From Salvator merianae (Eukaryota; Chordata; Lepidosauria; Squamata; Teiidae), in NCBI GenBank assembly GCA_003586115.2, contig QVOM02000112.1, positions 44,579,487 through 44,643,486 of the forward strand: 64,000 nucleotides of DNA, in the 5' to 3' direction. Numbering within the stretch: the stretch's first letter is position 1; every line of letters starts with the position of its first letter. The notes under the pieces are model-generated. The model had not been told where the DNA came from, did not search any database, and worked only from the letters and a program-made list of their open reading frames with translations. Positions 12,061 to 23,462 of this stretch are shown here, piece after piece. Position numbers and translations under genes: made by a program.

Positions 12061-14740
12061 AGTCCAACAACCCAAGTTGACTCTTTTTCCTTTCTTCCTG
12101 CATGTGCGTGTACAGGGGAGGGAGGAGGCAAATTACCATCTTGAAACTTTACCAAAGGACTGAAAATGGCTGACTTCCACAATAATTTCTGGTCCTTCAT
12201 AGATCACCCTGGTCAGAAATATTGCAGCTTTAAGGGCTTCTCCCTCAGCTGCATGCCTCAGAGATCAGGAGCTGCAGTGAAGTGAATGGCATTTGTCATA
12301 ATGGTTCCTTCCTCTGCTGTGGCCCTTATGTGGATCTACAGAGTCATTCTCAGATGGGGCTCCATCCAGCCCCCATCTGGATGCAGCCTATGCCTGTGAA
12401 TCCTGGCTCAAAATTTTCCATATGTACCAAGACCAGGGTGAAAAGATTCCTTGGCTCTGAGCATATACGAACTGCATCAAAGCCTAATCAAAGCAAACTG
12501 GTCCTTTACCCCTTCTCCTGTGTCCCAAGCACCAGCTGCTGGTGAACATGCTCCTGACAATAATAGAGTTCCACTGCATACATTTCATACATTGCTTGGT
12601 ATGAAATCATCATGAAGTGGTTTGCAGCCAAAAATAATAGCAAGGTTAAAAAAAATATTTAAAAAATAACAATTTAAAAGCACTGTTAAGACAATAGATG
12701 GTATAGTGCACACAAAGACAATTCAGGCATTCACATAGAGACAGCCTGTGTAAAAAATGGGGTTTCAGTAATAGTAGCAGCTGATACTAAATTTATTTCA
12801 GAATTTCCCCTTCTACCATGTACCATAAGCTTCATTTGAAGCCCATGCCATGCCAGCAAACCTTCTTCCCATCTGACTAAGTTTAGAGATTCAAATAAAA
12901 GGAAGGTTTGATGGTGCGATGTGGGCTTCAAACCAGGTTCACAAAGAACGGGGTAGTGAGCTTCTAGTGCTCTTGTCCATCCCGGTGTCTATGGTTCATT
13001 TTATGCCTAAAAAATGTCATAGTAAGCACCTCTGAAATTTCAGAGCATCGAGTACTCTGGCAGGTTGGCACCACCACAGAGAAGGGCTGGCTAAGGCAAC
13101 TGGAAGATGAAGTTCAGTACAAGCTTTTCTTTCTTTTCTTTTTAATGAAACCTTTGTGTGTGTGCATGTATGTGTATGCACGCACATGCACATAAACAGG
13201 CAGAATAGGTTTACATTTTAAAAATCCTGAATTATACACGAATCACCTATGAAATTCATTTCCATGAAATCTTGCTAGGGAAACTTTAAAATAAATAAAA
13301 CAGTAGATACTTGCACAGATTAGAAGACATTCTGGTCTGTCTCTTATTTACTGAATTTCTATAGCCATTAAGTAACCAAAAGTTCTTCCTTGGGTATATG
13401 GAGCAATGTTTTAATTTCCACCTCTCTTTTCAGGAACTGAAAGACTTTTGACTCATTAGTTCTCATTGAGAAGCCATCTGAAAGATTCCAAATGCCCTCA
13501 TTTATATAGGACACAAACATTTATCCTTCCCTTTTAACAGGCAAATGAGAGAAAATAGTCACCAACAATCCCTTATTGTAAAAACTGAAATGACACTATT
13601 TCAGTATTCCCTAACTAGCAGAGCTTACATAAAAACATTAGCAGCATGAAATTACAGAATATTCTCAGCAGCCTTTCTGCCAAAGTAACAGAAAGGGTAA
13701 ATAAAAGTGAATCTGAACAGCTCTATGCATCTCCATTTTCAGATAAGTGCAAACACTGAACAATGGAAAATATGCAAAACATTTTGATAGTTGGTCTTTT
13801 GGTACCAAAGTAATCACCACACTCATTTCCCTCTCCTCTCATCCCTCTACCTTCATATAAAAACATTCTAGCTGTTTCAGTCCTTCATTTGTTGTTGATG
13901 GCTGTGCTTGATGGTGTTTGCTCCTCAGCCTTGGGAGTCCCACATAAGGCAAACTGTAGCCATCGTACCACCGCAAGATAAAATTATAATAAAGCCTGTC
14001 ACTTGAGAACCACACAGAACAAACGTTTGCAGGCATTAGCAAAAAGAGTACCAAACCTCACAACTGATTCATTTTGTCTGGAAGAGATGCAAGTGAATCA
14101 CACTTTGGTTTGTAACTTAGCACATACAAGCCAATTAACAGGTCTCCTACTAGACAAGGAGAGACTTAAAGTGAAGAGTAATCTCTTAGGGGTAGATTTT
14201 TTAAAAGGCCTCCATAGGTGAAGTTTTCCACAGTCATACCTATTTAATTTTAAGTAATTACCTAGGTGAGGTGTGACCTGTGCTTCTGAAGTCAGTCATG
14301 GCCTCGATGTGGGATAAAAGGAGATTCTAAGCAAAGAGAAAAGCAAGTGATACAAAATAATTTGCAAGATGAAAGTCCTGTCTTTTGGATGAATGTAGCC
14401 TGGAGGTTTAATGTTTTTTACCCCAGTTTAGCTTGCCTGCGGACAGTTCTAATGTAGTGAATTTCATGCAGAGTAGTAATTGAACATTATCTTTCTTTGA
14501 GCTATGAATTCTTCTGGGCAAAGGGATCATTGCAAATGTAATGGCCTATATAAACCCAGAAACATATTGTATGTTCAATTATCCTTTGGCTAAGCAGAAA
14601 GGATACTGTAGAAAAATCAGTGGAATTATTGGGAGAGCCCTTTGTCAGCAAGAGCAAACTTTTATCCAATACCTGCATGAGACCATAATTAATTTTATAG
14701 ACTTTGCCCAGTCTGGGGGTTGCTCTTGGACTCTGCACTA
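12061..14740. other. No recognisable gene or element
   Basis: Only short chance frames. 12570-12690 has an A-rich LINE-tail-like patch (gaagtggtttgcagcc followed by A/T runs). I saw no conserved peptide, hairpin or TIR. Confidence 0.45.
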
Positions 14741-14749
14741 ACACTTGAG

Positions 14750-15395
14750 GTTCAGATGGAGATGGTGGCCAGAAGTGCCACTTCCTGGTTCACCAGCTAT
14801 AATCCTTCCAAATTGGACTATTTAATGCACTTGATATGGAGCTGCCCTTGAAAATGGTTTGGAAGCTACAGGTAGCTCAGAATACAACAGTGAGACTGCT
14901 AACTGGTACTGCTAGTCACATGGATGTCATGCCAATCTTAAAAGGGCTACTGATTTGCTTCCAAATCCAATTTAAGGTTTTAACGTTGAACCTACAAAAC
15001 TCTAAATGACTTGGGCCCCAAATATCTAAAAGAATACCTTCTACCATATTGAACAGCCCAGATCTTAAGACTTGCAGGGGAGACCCTCCTGATTGTACCA
15101 CCACCTTCAGTAGCTAAAGGGGGTAGGTACTCAGAATAGGGTCCTCTTGGTGGTAACCCATAGACTTTGGAATAATCTTACCCCTGAAGTTTGCCCAGCA
15201 TCTTCTTTATATACATTTAGAAGACTGGCAAAGACACACCTATTCATCCTGCCTTTTGGCTGAGGAAACAGGTTTCTCTTCCCAATTTCAGGCACTGTTA
15301 TTGTTTTTAGTGGTTTCTTTTAAATTTGTAACTGAGACCTTCGGGTATTGGGTGGGATAACAATACAAATAAAGAATCTAAAAGGGATAAAACAG
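14750..15395 (+). pseudogene. L2-type LINE 3' end (reverse transcriptase C-terminus and tail)
   Basis: With frame shifts, the plus strand reads TGTASHMDVMPILKGLL, ICFQIQFKVLTLN, LGPKYLKEYLLPY and LRLAGETLLIVPPPS. This is the order of the C-terminal part of L2/CR1-clade ORF2 after the catalytic core. It ends with a non-coding tail containing cgggtattgggtgggataac, the usual GGGTGGTATAA-type L2 terminus, then AATAAAG. It is 5' truncated and inactive. Confidence 0.6.
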
Positions 15396-15434
15396 ATAGG
15401 TTCTCTGTTTTGATCTTATTTTGAAGGTCTGATG

Positions 15435-15762
15435 TAGAGATGTGCAAATTTCAACTTGCATTCAAAAATTCGTACAAAATTTCATTTCCACAAATTTTCG
15501 CATCAAAATGACTTTTTTCACATGTACGGTGTTTGAAAACAAAAAAGCCAACTTCTTTTGTGATAATGAAATTCATTGAATTTTTGCATTTTAGCTGTGC
15601 TTAAACCATGAAAATGGTATTTTCAATGGGAAAACATTGTGAAAAATGTGAAAATGAATGCGAAATATGCATTTTTGACAATAAAATTTGCTGATGAAGT
15701 GAAAATGCAAATTTTCATTTGAAAATGAATTGAAAATGAATTATTTTTCATGCTCGTACCTA
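15435..15762. mobile_element. hAT-type non-autonomous element A
   Basis: Begins TAGAGATGTGCAAATTT and ends in a sequence whose reverse complement begins TAGGTACGAGCAT. It is flanked by 8-bp near-identical direct repeats, GTCTGATG (15427-15434) and GTTTGATG (15763-15770), matching 7 of 8, as expected for hAT transposons. The interior is rich in short variants of ttttcatttgaaaat and has no coding potential. Related to elements at 16894, 19136, 33628, 55503 and 55954. Confidence 0.7.
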
Positions 15763-16893
15763 GTTTGATGTGGGCTTCTAACTAAACTTTTATGACCTCC
15801 CTTCTATTGGGCATCAATAATAAAATAATTTTATTAATAATTAAATTATTAACATTAGATAACAGAGGTGTTTGGTTTTTGTTTGTTTTTTTGTTTTAAG
15901 GGGGGAACTTTTCAGGCTAGCACCCTGGTGGAAATGCAAATTTCTCCTTCTTTGATAATCAGATTTTGATTTTTTGTCTCATCCACATTTGGCCTTCCTC
16001 ACTGTTGACCATGGAAATTTCTGTGTGTGGTTCTTGAGCCAACAAATGCTACCTGCTTCTGTTTCAAAGCATGCTGGAATCTAACAAAAATATTGAAGCC
16101 TAAGGAATAGTGCAATTGCACAAGTCTGCATTGGTGCTAACTGGAAACATGTCTATCTCTAGTTTTATCAGTAAGATGTTTGTAAGGCTAGATGATGAGA
16201 TGATGATGATGATGATGCAATAATAATTGAAAACAATTATTACCATATATACAGTTTCTAATCTAAACTCCCAGATGAGTTTTGTCCTTACTTTTTCTCC
16301 TACTGGCATGTCTCCTCTTGCTTTTATGTAGCTGGGTCTATAGTTTCAGTGAAGTGCTTCCTTTAATTTTCTTGGACAGAGGGAGGAACATGATGTTACT
16401 GACAATCATTCAGGCCACTTACTGAATGAGATGGTTCTGTAATGGGTACATGGGGGAGGCACTGTAATCAGCATCAAAAATGTTCACCCTGTGTCTCCAT
16501 TTGCAAGCACAGAGGCAGCATTTCCAGCAGCAAATGGAAGCAGCTTTTTTGTTCAGGGTGGCAAAATGTGCCCTGTGAAAATTACACTTGTTGGCAACTT
16601 TGCCCAGAAATGTGGTAGCATAAGCACTGCAAGACATTTTCTGCTGCCATGACTGGAGACAAAATGGCAGAAGCATATTACTGAGCACTTTGCCCTATAT
16701 GTGGGGACACAGCCTCATTTGCATTTTATTTTCAACTGGAATTAGGAAATTCATCATCCTTTCGTGATTCCAAAGAATATGTGAAAAGGTTACGGAGCCA
16801 AGTAGGTGATCTTCCATCAACAATATCCTTGAAGTCCATATCAGTTGTTCATCCAATGCTCTCATGAGTATATTGTGTGAGAGAGATGTATAC

Positions 16894-17231
16894 TAGAGAT
16901 ATGCAAAATTCAATTTGCATTTAGAAATTCGATCAAATATTTCGCATTTGCAGATATTCAAATTGAATCGAAAATGTGGTTTTTCACATTTTCAGAGTTT
17001 GATTGAAATGAATCCCCTCACAAAAGCGAAATATTCAATCAAATATTCACATTTTCACTTTATTTTAAGCCATGGAAAGGGCATTTTCAATGGGGAAAAT
17101 ATTATGAAAACCATGCAATCAAGTGTGAAAAGCTGCTTTTTTGACATTGTGATTTGTCAGTGAAGCAAAAATATGGGTTTTTGCTTAGGACAGCAAATCA
17201 AAAAAGCAAATTTCATTTGTGCACATCGCTA
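16894..17231. mobile_element. hAT-type non-autonomous element B
   Basis: Begins TAGAGATATGCAAAATTCAA and ends TTTGTGCACATCGCTA, so the ends form a degenerate terminal inverted repeat with the same sequence as element A. The interior (fcatttgcagatattcaaat-like blocks) is homologous to element A and to the arms of element C. The 8-bp flanks ATGTATAC and ATGAGGGG match poorly, so the target duplication is decayed or the edges are slightly off. Confidence 0.6.
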
Positions 17232-17334
17232 ATGAGGGGTATTCTGGGTGAACAGCCTCCATGTATGAGAGATTTAAATGATGCACGAGTATACGTTGAG
17301 AATTTCTTCTTGGGTGTTGGTAACTTCCAGAACA

Positions 17335-17480
17335 GTCTGTTTTAATGTGCTCAACATGGGGTTGCTTTTGAAGATGGTGTAGAAGCTACAGCTTGTGCAG
17401 AATGCAAAAGGTGAGACTGCTATCTGGTACTGTGACCAGACTCACATCATGTCAGTTCTAAAAGAGCGAACCCAATTCAA
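17335..17480 (+). pseudogene. Short L2-type LINE fragment
   Basis: Closely parallels 14825-14945: atggggttgcttttgaagat, gaagctacagcttgtgcaga, then gtgagactgctatctggtac. This is the MGLLLKMV / KLQLVQNAKGETAIW region of the L2 reverse transcriptase C-terminus. Both ends are truncated. Confidence 0.55.
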
Positions 17481-17636
17481 GCTGAGTACACAGCAGCTAA
17501 GTACAGTAACTTGAGGAGAGGGTTCCAGTATCCATGCCATGTTCCTCATTAACTCTGAAAATAGCAAGAGAATTACTCTGAACACTGTTATAGTCCTAAC
17601 AGAGGGGAAGCCATGTAACATGTATCACAAAGCATA

Positions 17637-17816
17637 GGCCCTTTCTGCACTGGACCTTATTCTAGATTATATCTCAGAATACGAGCCTTCCATCTGCATG
17701 CTGTTGCAGAGCACAGCAGGCCACATCTCGAGCCTGCTGTAGTTTGCACTAATATGTGGATAGCAGGCCCCTTTTCTGAAATATAATCTGGAATAATGTC
17801 CAGTGCAGAAAGGGCC
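17637..17816. mobile_element. 180-bp palindromic MITE, copy 1
   Basis: Starts GGCCCTTTCTGCACTGGAC and ends with its reverse complement. The inverted similarity runs about 45 bases inward (ttattctagattatat against its partner). It is flanked by ATA on both sides (17634-17636 and 17817-17819). No coding capacity. Other copies are at 29426-29610 and 46509-46662. Superfamily unassigned; a 3-bp duplication would fit PIF/Harbinger, though ATA is not the classical TWA. Confidence 0.75.
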
Positions 17817-18130
17817 ATAGAGTGTTACTCTTTCATTTATTTATTTATAGTTAGAGCAGTAAAGTAGATAAAATGTTCTGTTTTGGCTATAGAAACAAAG
17901 CTTCTTTGTACTGCATATGGAAGTGGGCATGGATTTTTTCCCCCTTTTTAGCACAGTGCTTATATCCCCTTTGGTCATGTAAAGGACAGGAGAAGAAATT
18001 AAGGAACCAGGAGCATAAACTGTAGCTTATACTTACGGTGCCTTCAAGAAATATTAGGAATAGAACAGTGGTCAGTCCTTAAGTTTGAAAATGGGACAAG
18101 GTAATTGAGATTCAAAAGGAAAAAAAAAGA

Positions 18131-18152
18131 GTTATTATTATTATTATTATTT
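18131..18152. repeat. (ATT)n microsatellite
   Basis: Short run of TTA trinucleotides. Confidence 0.85.
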
Positions 18153-18240
18153 ATGTATGTGCATGTGTGTTTGAATATGTATTTTAACATATAGCATGCA
18201 TGATATTGCAATGTAATGGTACGGAAATTGAGGAAAATTG

Positions 18241-18256
18241 GATGGATGGATGGATG

Positions 18257-18299
<43 letters not shown>
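18241..18299. repeat. (GATG)n(GATA)n compound microsatellite
   Basis: Tetranucleotide run changing from GGAT to GATA units. It accounts for the IYLS peptide repeat in the minus-strand frame at 18044-18313. Confidence 0.95.
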
Positions 18300-19135
18300 C
18301 GAGATAGTGTCAAAAGAGAATTTTGGATGCAGAAAACTTCATAAATTACCTTACGCAGAATCTATTTATTGGCTCACTGCATTTGAATTCTGGTCCAGCA
18401 GAAGGAACTGATTGGGGCTGAATGATCAAAATAGGGTAATAATTCAGTTAATTAGTTTAGATAGATTTGACATGGCTCATGAGCAGTGTTGAGAAGCTTT
18501 CTCTTGCATAATTTCATAAGCCATAGAGCTGGGTTTCCTGCCAGGAGCATAAAGTGTCTCAGCCTTTTCTTCTCTGCTGAACATGCTTCACCAGTCTGCC
18601 ACAAATCACCACTTGACAAGAAGTTGGCATAAACTTCTCTCCTACCACACATTATGGGTTAATGGGCTGCTGAGCCTGACACCAGTGATGGTGAGCTGAT
18701 TGAGATTCGAATTTTGAAGGAGCTGAGCCCACCTAGTCAGTTATAAATTATTGTAGGGCTGGAAGATTACAGTGGTCTTTGGGAGCAAATGGCTATGAAG
18801 AATTCATATACACAAGACGTTAATCACTCTTGCTGCCCATAACTAAGAAGAAACAACATTTCAATAGTAATAATTATAATGAGGGATAGACTTGTTTTAC
18901 CTAATGCATGATTTTGCAACATTTTGCAGGAGGTCCCCCTTATAGAAGCATTCCTCTCTCTTCATGTGTTATGTGTGCCATTTTTATCTATTCCTTAAAT
19001 TTTGCTCTAAGGTATATGATACATATCCTAATCAGTACTTTATTTAACTGAGAGAACATGTCTGGAAGTAATTGCCTTATTTACAGCATTGTTCTCCTCC
19101 ATTCCATTTGAAGCTAAAATGCTAGTGATGATGGT
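18300..19135. other. No recognisable gene or element
   Basis: Nothing beyond short chance frames. Confidence 0.5.
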
Positions 19136-20623
19136 TAGGGATGTACAAATTTCAATTTGCATTCAAAAATTAATACAAATAATTCATTTTCTCAAATTTT
19201 CACATCAAAACAAAAGTGACTTTGCATTTGCAGTTTTCAATCAAAACAAAACAGCCTCTTCTTTTGTGACAATGTAATATTCAATGGCATTTTAAATGGC
19301 ATAAGCTTTGTGAAAATCGCAAAAACAAATGTGATTTTTTTTCTGACACCAAAATTTGCTGATGAAGCAAAAGTACAGATTTTTGTTGGAAAGCAAATCA
19401 AAGACCGCATTCCGACACGGCATTTAATCAGTTTACAGGCCGTCTTCAGTTCCCTCTGTCCCGACATGATCTTGCCGTTCCGAAATTTTTCTGGACTATA
19501 TCGGCGAAATGCGGACTACTTTGTATTCGGATTTAATGAAGTCTCAAGTCGTTTCAGAGCGTTAGCGGGCTTTACTTTGCGATGTGGGAACGGGGAAGGA
19601 GACTGTTTGGGAGGGACCGTACTTTTTTGTGGGCGTGCAGAGGGAGGGATCCCCATTTTGTGCCATCCAATGACAGACTTTGTGGATGGGCAGGAAGCGC
19701 AGTAGTTTCCTCTGCCTCCATTATCCCCTCTTCCGTCGCTGCCAGGGGGAAAGAAACCGTCCTCCTTTTTACTTCACTAAGCTGCAGTCCTTTCTCTTTC
19801 TTTATCCCCCATTTGACACTGCCAGGAAGAAATTAAAGGCTTCCTCCACTTCCATCTGCTCTTTAAAGCAAAAAATAAACTGTGTCTGTTTGGGGTTGCA
19901 GTCCTCTTGCCCCAACAAAGAACCCGCTCAAGATGAGTTTTGCCATTGGCAGCACACAGCGGGGACACATGCCACTGCTGATGTCTCAGGGGAAGATGAG
20001 GCAGAGTCCATTTGCTAGTGATGAACAGCACTGTCAAGATAGTAGAGCCCCCCCCCCACATTCCCTCCCCACGTTTTCCCTTTGTTATGGACCTCTCCCT
20101 GCTTTTGCGGTACTTTTAAATTGCGCATTTGCGTTAAAGTGCCCTTGCAAGGGAGCAGAAATTCATCAGCATTTCAAAAGCCCTTTCAAAAGCTTTGGAA
20201 CATAGTTTTAAAGTTCTGCTTGTGTAGATAGAGGCTGTAGTGGGGAGAAGGAGCAAATGGCGAATGACTAGTAACGCTGCCAAGTGAATCCATGTTCTGA
20301 GGCAGCAGCGGGGACCTACGGAGAGCGGAGCTTGACTTTCCCACCCCTGTGACATCAAGATTTGAACGTTGGGACTGCAGCCAATCACTGACTACACGGG
20401 GAGGGGAATTTGGCAAGGCGTGGAGGCAGAAAAGGTACTGTTTCTCCATGCCAAGCACGGGAAATATCAGTGTGGGAACGAGCAGGTATGAATTGAGTCC
20501 GTGTTAAACTGTAACTGTGGGAACAACCAGAAGACAAATTCAGTCCTTGTACTGTTCCAATACGGATTAAATTTACGCTGTTGGACCGCGGCCAACAATT
20601 CTTTTTTTTCGTGCACATCCCTA
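19136..20623. mobile_element. hAT-type element C, split by a Harbinger-type insertion
   Basis: The left end TAGGGATGTACAAATTTCAA and the right end CGTGCACATCCCTA form terminal inverted repeats. The left arm (19136-19402) is homologous to hAT elements A and B. The right arm is only about 30 bases (20594-20623), so most of the right half is missing or was lost with the insertion. The flanks ATGATGGT and AAGGCGGT match 5 of 8, a worn 8-bp duplication. The element at 19403-20593 sits inside it and therefore inserted later. Confidence 0.6.
19403..20593 (+). mobile_element. PIF/Harbinger-like non-autonomous element, copy 1
   Basis: 1.19 kb, starting GACCGCATTCCGACACGG and ending GTTGGACCGCGGCC. 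It is homologous along its length to 42930-44000, to 47098-48626 and, inverted, to 44501-46205. Shared blocks include catttaatcagtttacaggc at the left, a block ending ccatccaatgacagactttg, and gggactgcagccaatcactg at the right. No transposase frame is present; frames of 80-131 codons overlap on both strands and are not conserved between copies. The flanks here (AAA and AAC) do not show a clean 3-bp duplication, unlike copies 2 and 3. Confidence 0.7.
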
Positions 20624-20626
20624 AAG

Positions 20627-20685
20627 GCGGTGGTGATAGTGGTGATGGTAATATGATGATGGTGATGATGGTGATGATAATTTTC
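20627..20685. repeat. (GGTGAT)n-type imperfect microsatellite
   Basis: Imperfect GGT/GAT trinucleotide run directly after hAT element C. It explains the polyhistidine run in the minus-strand frame at 20467-20730. Confidence 0.85.
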
Positions 20686-21325
20686 TGGTTTCACAGTTGA
20701 TTGGTTATAATAATTGGAGGTTTTGGCCAATTGAATACTAACCAGGGATTTCAGAGTTAATGAGATCTTTGAAGGATATGCTTATTTCTAAGAAGTGTTG
20801 CTTTTAGCAGTTATGAAATTGCCATTTTACCTATTTTGATGTTTTTCAAGTAATTCTTTAGTGTCTTTTGTATTGCAAGTAATGTACCTATAACTCTTGA
20901 AATTACTATTGTCTTTTTCTCCCAGAGATGTTAGTTTTCAATTTATAGATCTCACTATTTTGTGATTTTCGCCCATTCTTTATCTTCATTTCTACTCTTC
21001 CCTGGAATGGCAACATCAATTCTTATAACATTATCTCTTACTCCTCCTCCTTTTCCTCATTATAAGTTTTTAAAGTGCATAGTTTTCTCGTGGAACAGTT
21101 GGACAAGAGTAGTGGAGAGGGATGAGTTTCTGATTGGAAGTTGACCTTTGAACTCCCTGAAATGCAATAGTTTTCATCTGGTGCTAAATAACATATGCTA
21201 AAATAGATCATGGATGCCATCATACCATTTACAACTATAGTATAATCTAAACCATAGGGCAAAGAGTGCTTAAGTCTGCTCTCTCTTAAGTCTGCTCTCT
21301 CTCGCTTAGTGATCGTACTCAAAGA

Positions 21326-22264
21326 GTGGTCATAAATGGCTTCACATCCGATTGGAAGACTGTCTCGAGTGGGGTACCGCAAGGCTCTGTCTTGGACCCA
21401 TTGCTGTTCAACATTTTTATAAACGATCTGGATGAAGGTGTCGAGGGGACGCTGATCAAATTTGCAGACGACACAAAGCTAGGAGGGGTTGCTAACACTA
21501 GGGAGGAGAAGGAGAGGATTCAAAAGGATTTGGACAAGCTTGAACAGTGGGCTGAAACTAACAGAATGACATTTAACAGGGAGAAATGCAAAGTTTTACA
21601 TCTGGGTAAGAAAAATGACAATATCCAATACAGAATGGGGGGAATCTCGCTGAGCAACAGCACATGTGAAAAGGATCTGGGTGTACTAGTAGACCATAGA
21701 TTAAACATGAGTCAACAGTGTGATGCAGCTGCAAAAAAGGCAAATACCATCCTGGGCTGTATCAAGAAGAGTATAGAGTCTAGATCACGGGAAGTAATTG
21801 TCCCACTTTACTCTTCCTTGGTCAGACCTCATCTGGAGTATTGTGTCCAGTTCTGGGCACCCCAGTTTAAAAAAGACATTGACAAACTGGAACAAGTTCA
21901 GAGAAGGGCGACCAAAATGGTGAGTGGTCTGCAAACCATGTCCTACAAGGAACGGTTAAAGGACCTAGGAATGTTTAGCCTGCAGAAGAGAAGACTGAGA
22001 GGAGACATGATAGCTGTTTTCAAGTATCTGAAGGGCTGTCACAGTGCAGAAGGATTGGCCCTATTCTCAGTTGCGCAAGAAGGAAGGACTAGAAACAATG
22101 GGATGAAACTTCAAGGGAGTAGATACAGGCTAGATATTAGGAAAAACTTCCTGACCGTAAGGGCAATCAGTCACTGGAACAGGTTGCCGCAGGAGGTGGT
22201 GGGCTCTCCTTCGCTGGAGGTCTTCAAGGAGAGGCTGGACAGTTATCTGTCTGGGATGCTTTAG
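21326..22264 (+). CDS. CR1 ORF2 fragment: reverse transcriptase C-terminal part (partial, 5' truncated)
   Basis: 312 open codons encoding the second half of the CR1 reverse transcriptase and its C-terminal region. Residues 15-36 hold the SSGVPQGSVLDPLLFNIFIN block; CR1 usually has SVLGPLLFN, so residue 24 is an aspartate in place of glycine. Residues 46-49 are FADD, the catalytic aspartate pair of the palm, followed by the thumb region with EKDLGVLVD and the C-terminal LFSLQKRRLRGDMI block. The methionine at 21326 is merely the first ATG after truncation and not a real start; homology begins a few codons upstream. The endonuclease, fingers and first catalytic aspartate are missing, so the product could not be functional alone. 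Confidence 0.85.
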   Translation: MVINGFTSDWKTVSSGVPQGSVLDPLLFNIFINDLDEGVEGTLIKFADDTKLGGVANTREEKERIQKDLDKLEQWAETNRMTFNREKCKVLHLGKKNDNIQYRMGGISLSNSTCEKDLGVLVDHRLNMSQQCDAAAKKANTILGCIKKSIESRSREVIVPLYSSLVRPHLEYCVQFWAPQFKKDIDKLEQVQRRATKMVSGLQTMSYKERLKDLGMFSLQKRRLRGDMIAVFKYLKGCHSAEGLALFSVAQEGRTRNNGMKLQGSRYRLDIRKNFLTVRAISHWNRLPQEVVGSPSLEVFKERLDSYLSGML

Positions 22265-22312
22265 TGAATCCTGCATTGAGCAGGGGGTTGGACTCGATGA
22301 CCCTAGAGGTCC

Positions 22313-22356
22313 CTTCCAACTCTATGATTCTATGATTCTATGATTCTATGATTCTT
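22313..22356 (+). repeat. CR1 3' octamer tail
   Basis: Tandem TGATTCTA units ending in attctt. This microsatellite tail is recognised during CR1 target-primed reverse transcription and marks the 3' end of the element. Confidence 0.92.
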
Positions 22357-22532
22357 CATGCTCATTTCAGTTAGGATTGATTAAAATGTCCATAATCCAT
22401 TATATTCAGTGAAGCCAGCCTTTATGCCTACAATTAGAATCACTTGTACTGATGACCTGGTACCTCTCCCTTTTAGCTGCCTTGCTGTCCACACCACTGG
22501 CTGCAATAGGCAGTAAGCACCACTGAATCTAA

Positions 22533-22991
22533 GGGCCTATTTGCATTTGCCAATCTGGTATTTTACTGTAATACCATATCAGGATGATAAGAATCAGGTG
22601 CAGCAGCAGCCATTTGTACTTTGTACTGGAAGAGCCCTCTCCCAGGCCAGCAGCATTCAAAGTGCCAATGGCCGGGGCAGGGCAAGTTGGCTCACCATGG
22701 CAATATTTGCGGCAACTTCCAGCATGAACCTGGACATTGTCAAGGTGATCTGGATGCTGTGCACCACTTCACCATGACACTCGGTGTGCCACACCTGGAA
22801 GAGGGTATAGATGCTTCTAACTTGTAGTGACCTAGCCATTCATGATCAAGCTGTAGACTGCTTTTTAGCAGTCTATTGTCGGATGGATACGGCCTGTGGC
22901 AACTCCTGGAGAGTTGCTGCAGCATCCCAGTGCAGACGCAATTACCCAGTGAAATGACCACCGCTCACTTAGAGTAAGTGAAAACGGGCCC
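22533..22991. mobile_element. GGGCC-ended non-autonomous DNA transposon with TAA duplication
   Basis: Starts GGGCCTATTTGCATTTGCC and ends GTGAAAACGGGCCC. The termini pair as an imperfect inverted repeat, and TAA flanks both sides (22530-22532 and 22992-22994), the target preference of PIF/Harbinger. The 459-bp interior shares the ccatggcaatatttgcggca region with 50250-50290 and 61310-61360. No coding capacity. Confidence 0.65.
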
Positions 22992-23283
22992 TAAAACTTG
23001 AACTGTAGTTTCCTAGAATCTTTCTGGGCTTCTTAGCATTAGAAGGGCAAGAAAGATCAATGCAAAATGCAGCTGGTGAATACTGATGATGATTGTTCTG
23101 AAATGTTAAAAGACCTTATCTGTTTGTTGTTTTCACTGCTGATCTGAGGAAGCCACCATGATAGATACTTTTTCTCAGGCTTAAAGTATGCAGCATTGCC
23201 TTTATTTTCCATATTTTCAGGTGCAATTACCTTGATACTTTAGTAAGGTGCTACAAGATGATTTTTCATATCACATATATGCA

Positions 23284-23462
23284 TAAGAACGTAAGAAACT
23301 GTCTTTTGATGAATCACATCATTTATCAGACCATCAGGGGTTTCAGAAAGGATTTTATTTCAAGCTGTGCTTGAAGATATGGGAAATAGTGTCTGGAACC
23401 TTTTGCATGCAAAATATGTGGATTGACATTTAGCTCTGGTGAAGAATACTATATTCAAATTA
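23284..23462 (-). mobile_element. tRNA-Ala-related reptile SINE, degraded
   Basis: Reads gaacgtaagaaactgtcttt, then cagaccatcaggggtttcag, then ggaaccttttgcatgcaaaa, ending near tagctctggtg. This is the order of a common sauropsid SINE whose reverse strand begins with a tRNA-Ala-like head; the anticodon-loop-like TTTGCATG is seen as catgcaaa here. The SINE therefore lies on the minus strand. Deletions and substitutions show it is old. The family name is left open. Confidence 0.6.

Larger units (their letters stand above)
21305..22356 (+). mobile_element. CR1 LINE, 5' truncated, youngest-looking copy
   Basis: Plus-strand CR1 non-LTR retrotransposon. Homology starts abruptly near 21308 (DRTQRVVINGFTSDW) within the reverse transcriptase, runs through an uninterrupted frame to a stop at 22262-22264, and continues to a short 3' UTR (ggactcgatgaccctagagg). 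It ends in the octamer tail ATTCTATG repeated about five times (22313-22356). 5' truncation and an octameric 3' tail are hallmarks of CR1. A duplicated cttaagtctgctctct lies immediately upstream (about 21269-21300). The absence of stops makes it much younger than other LINE remains in this window. Confidence 0.92.
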
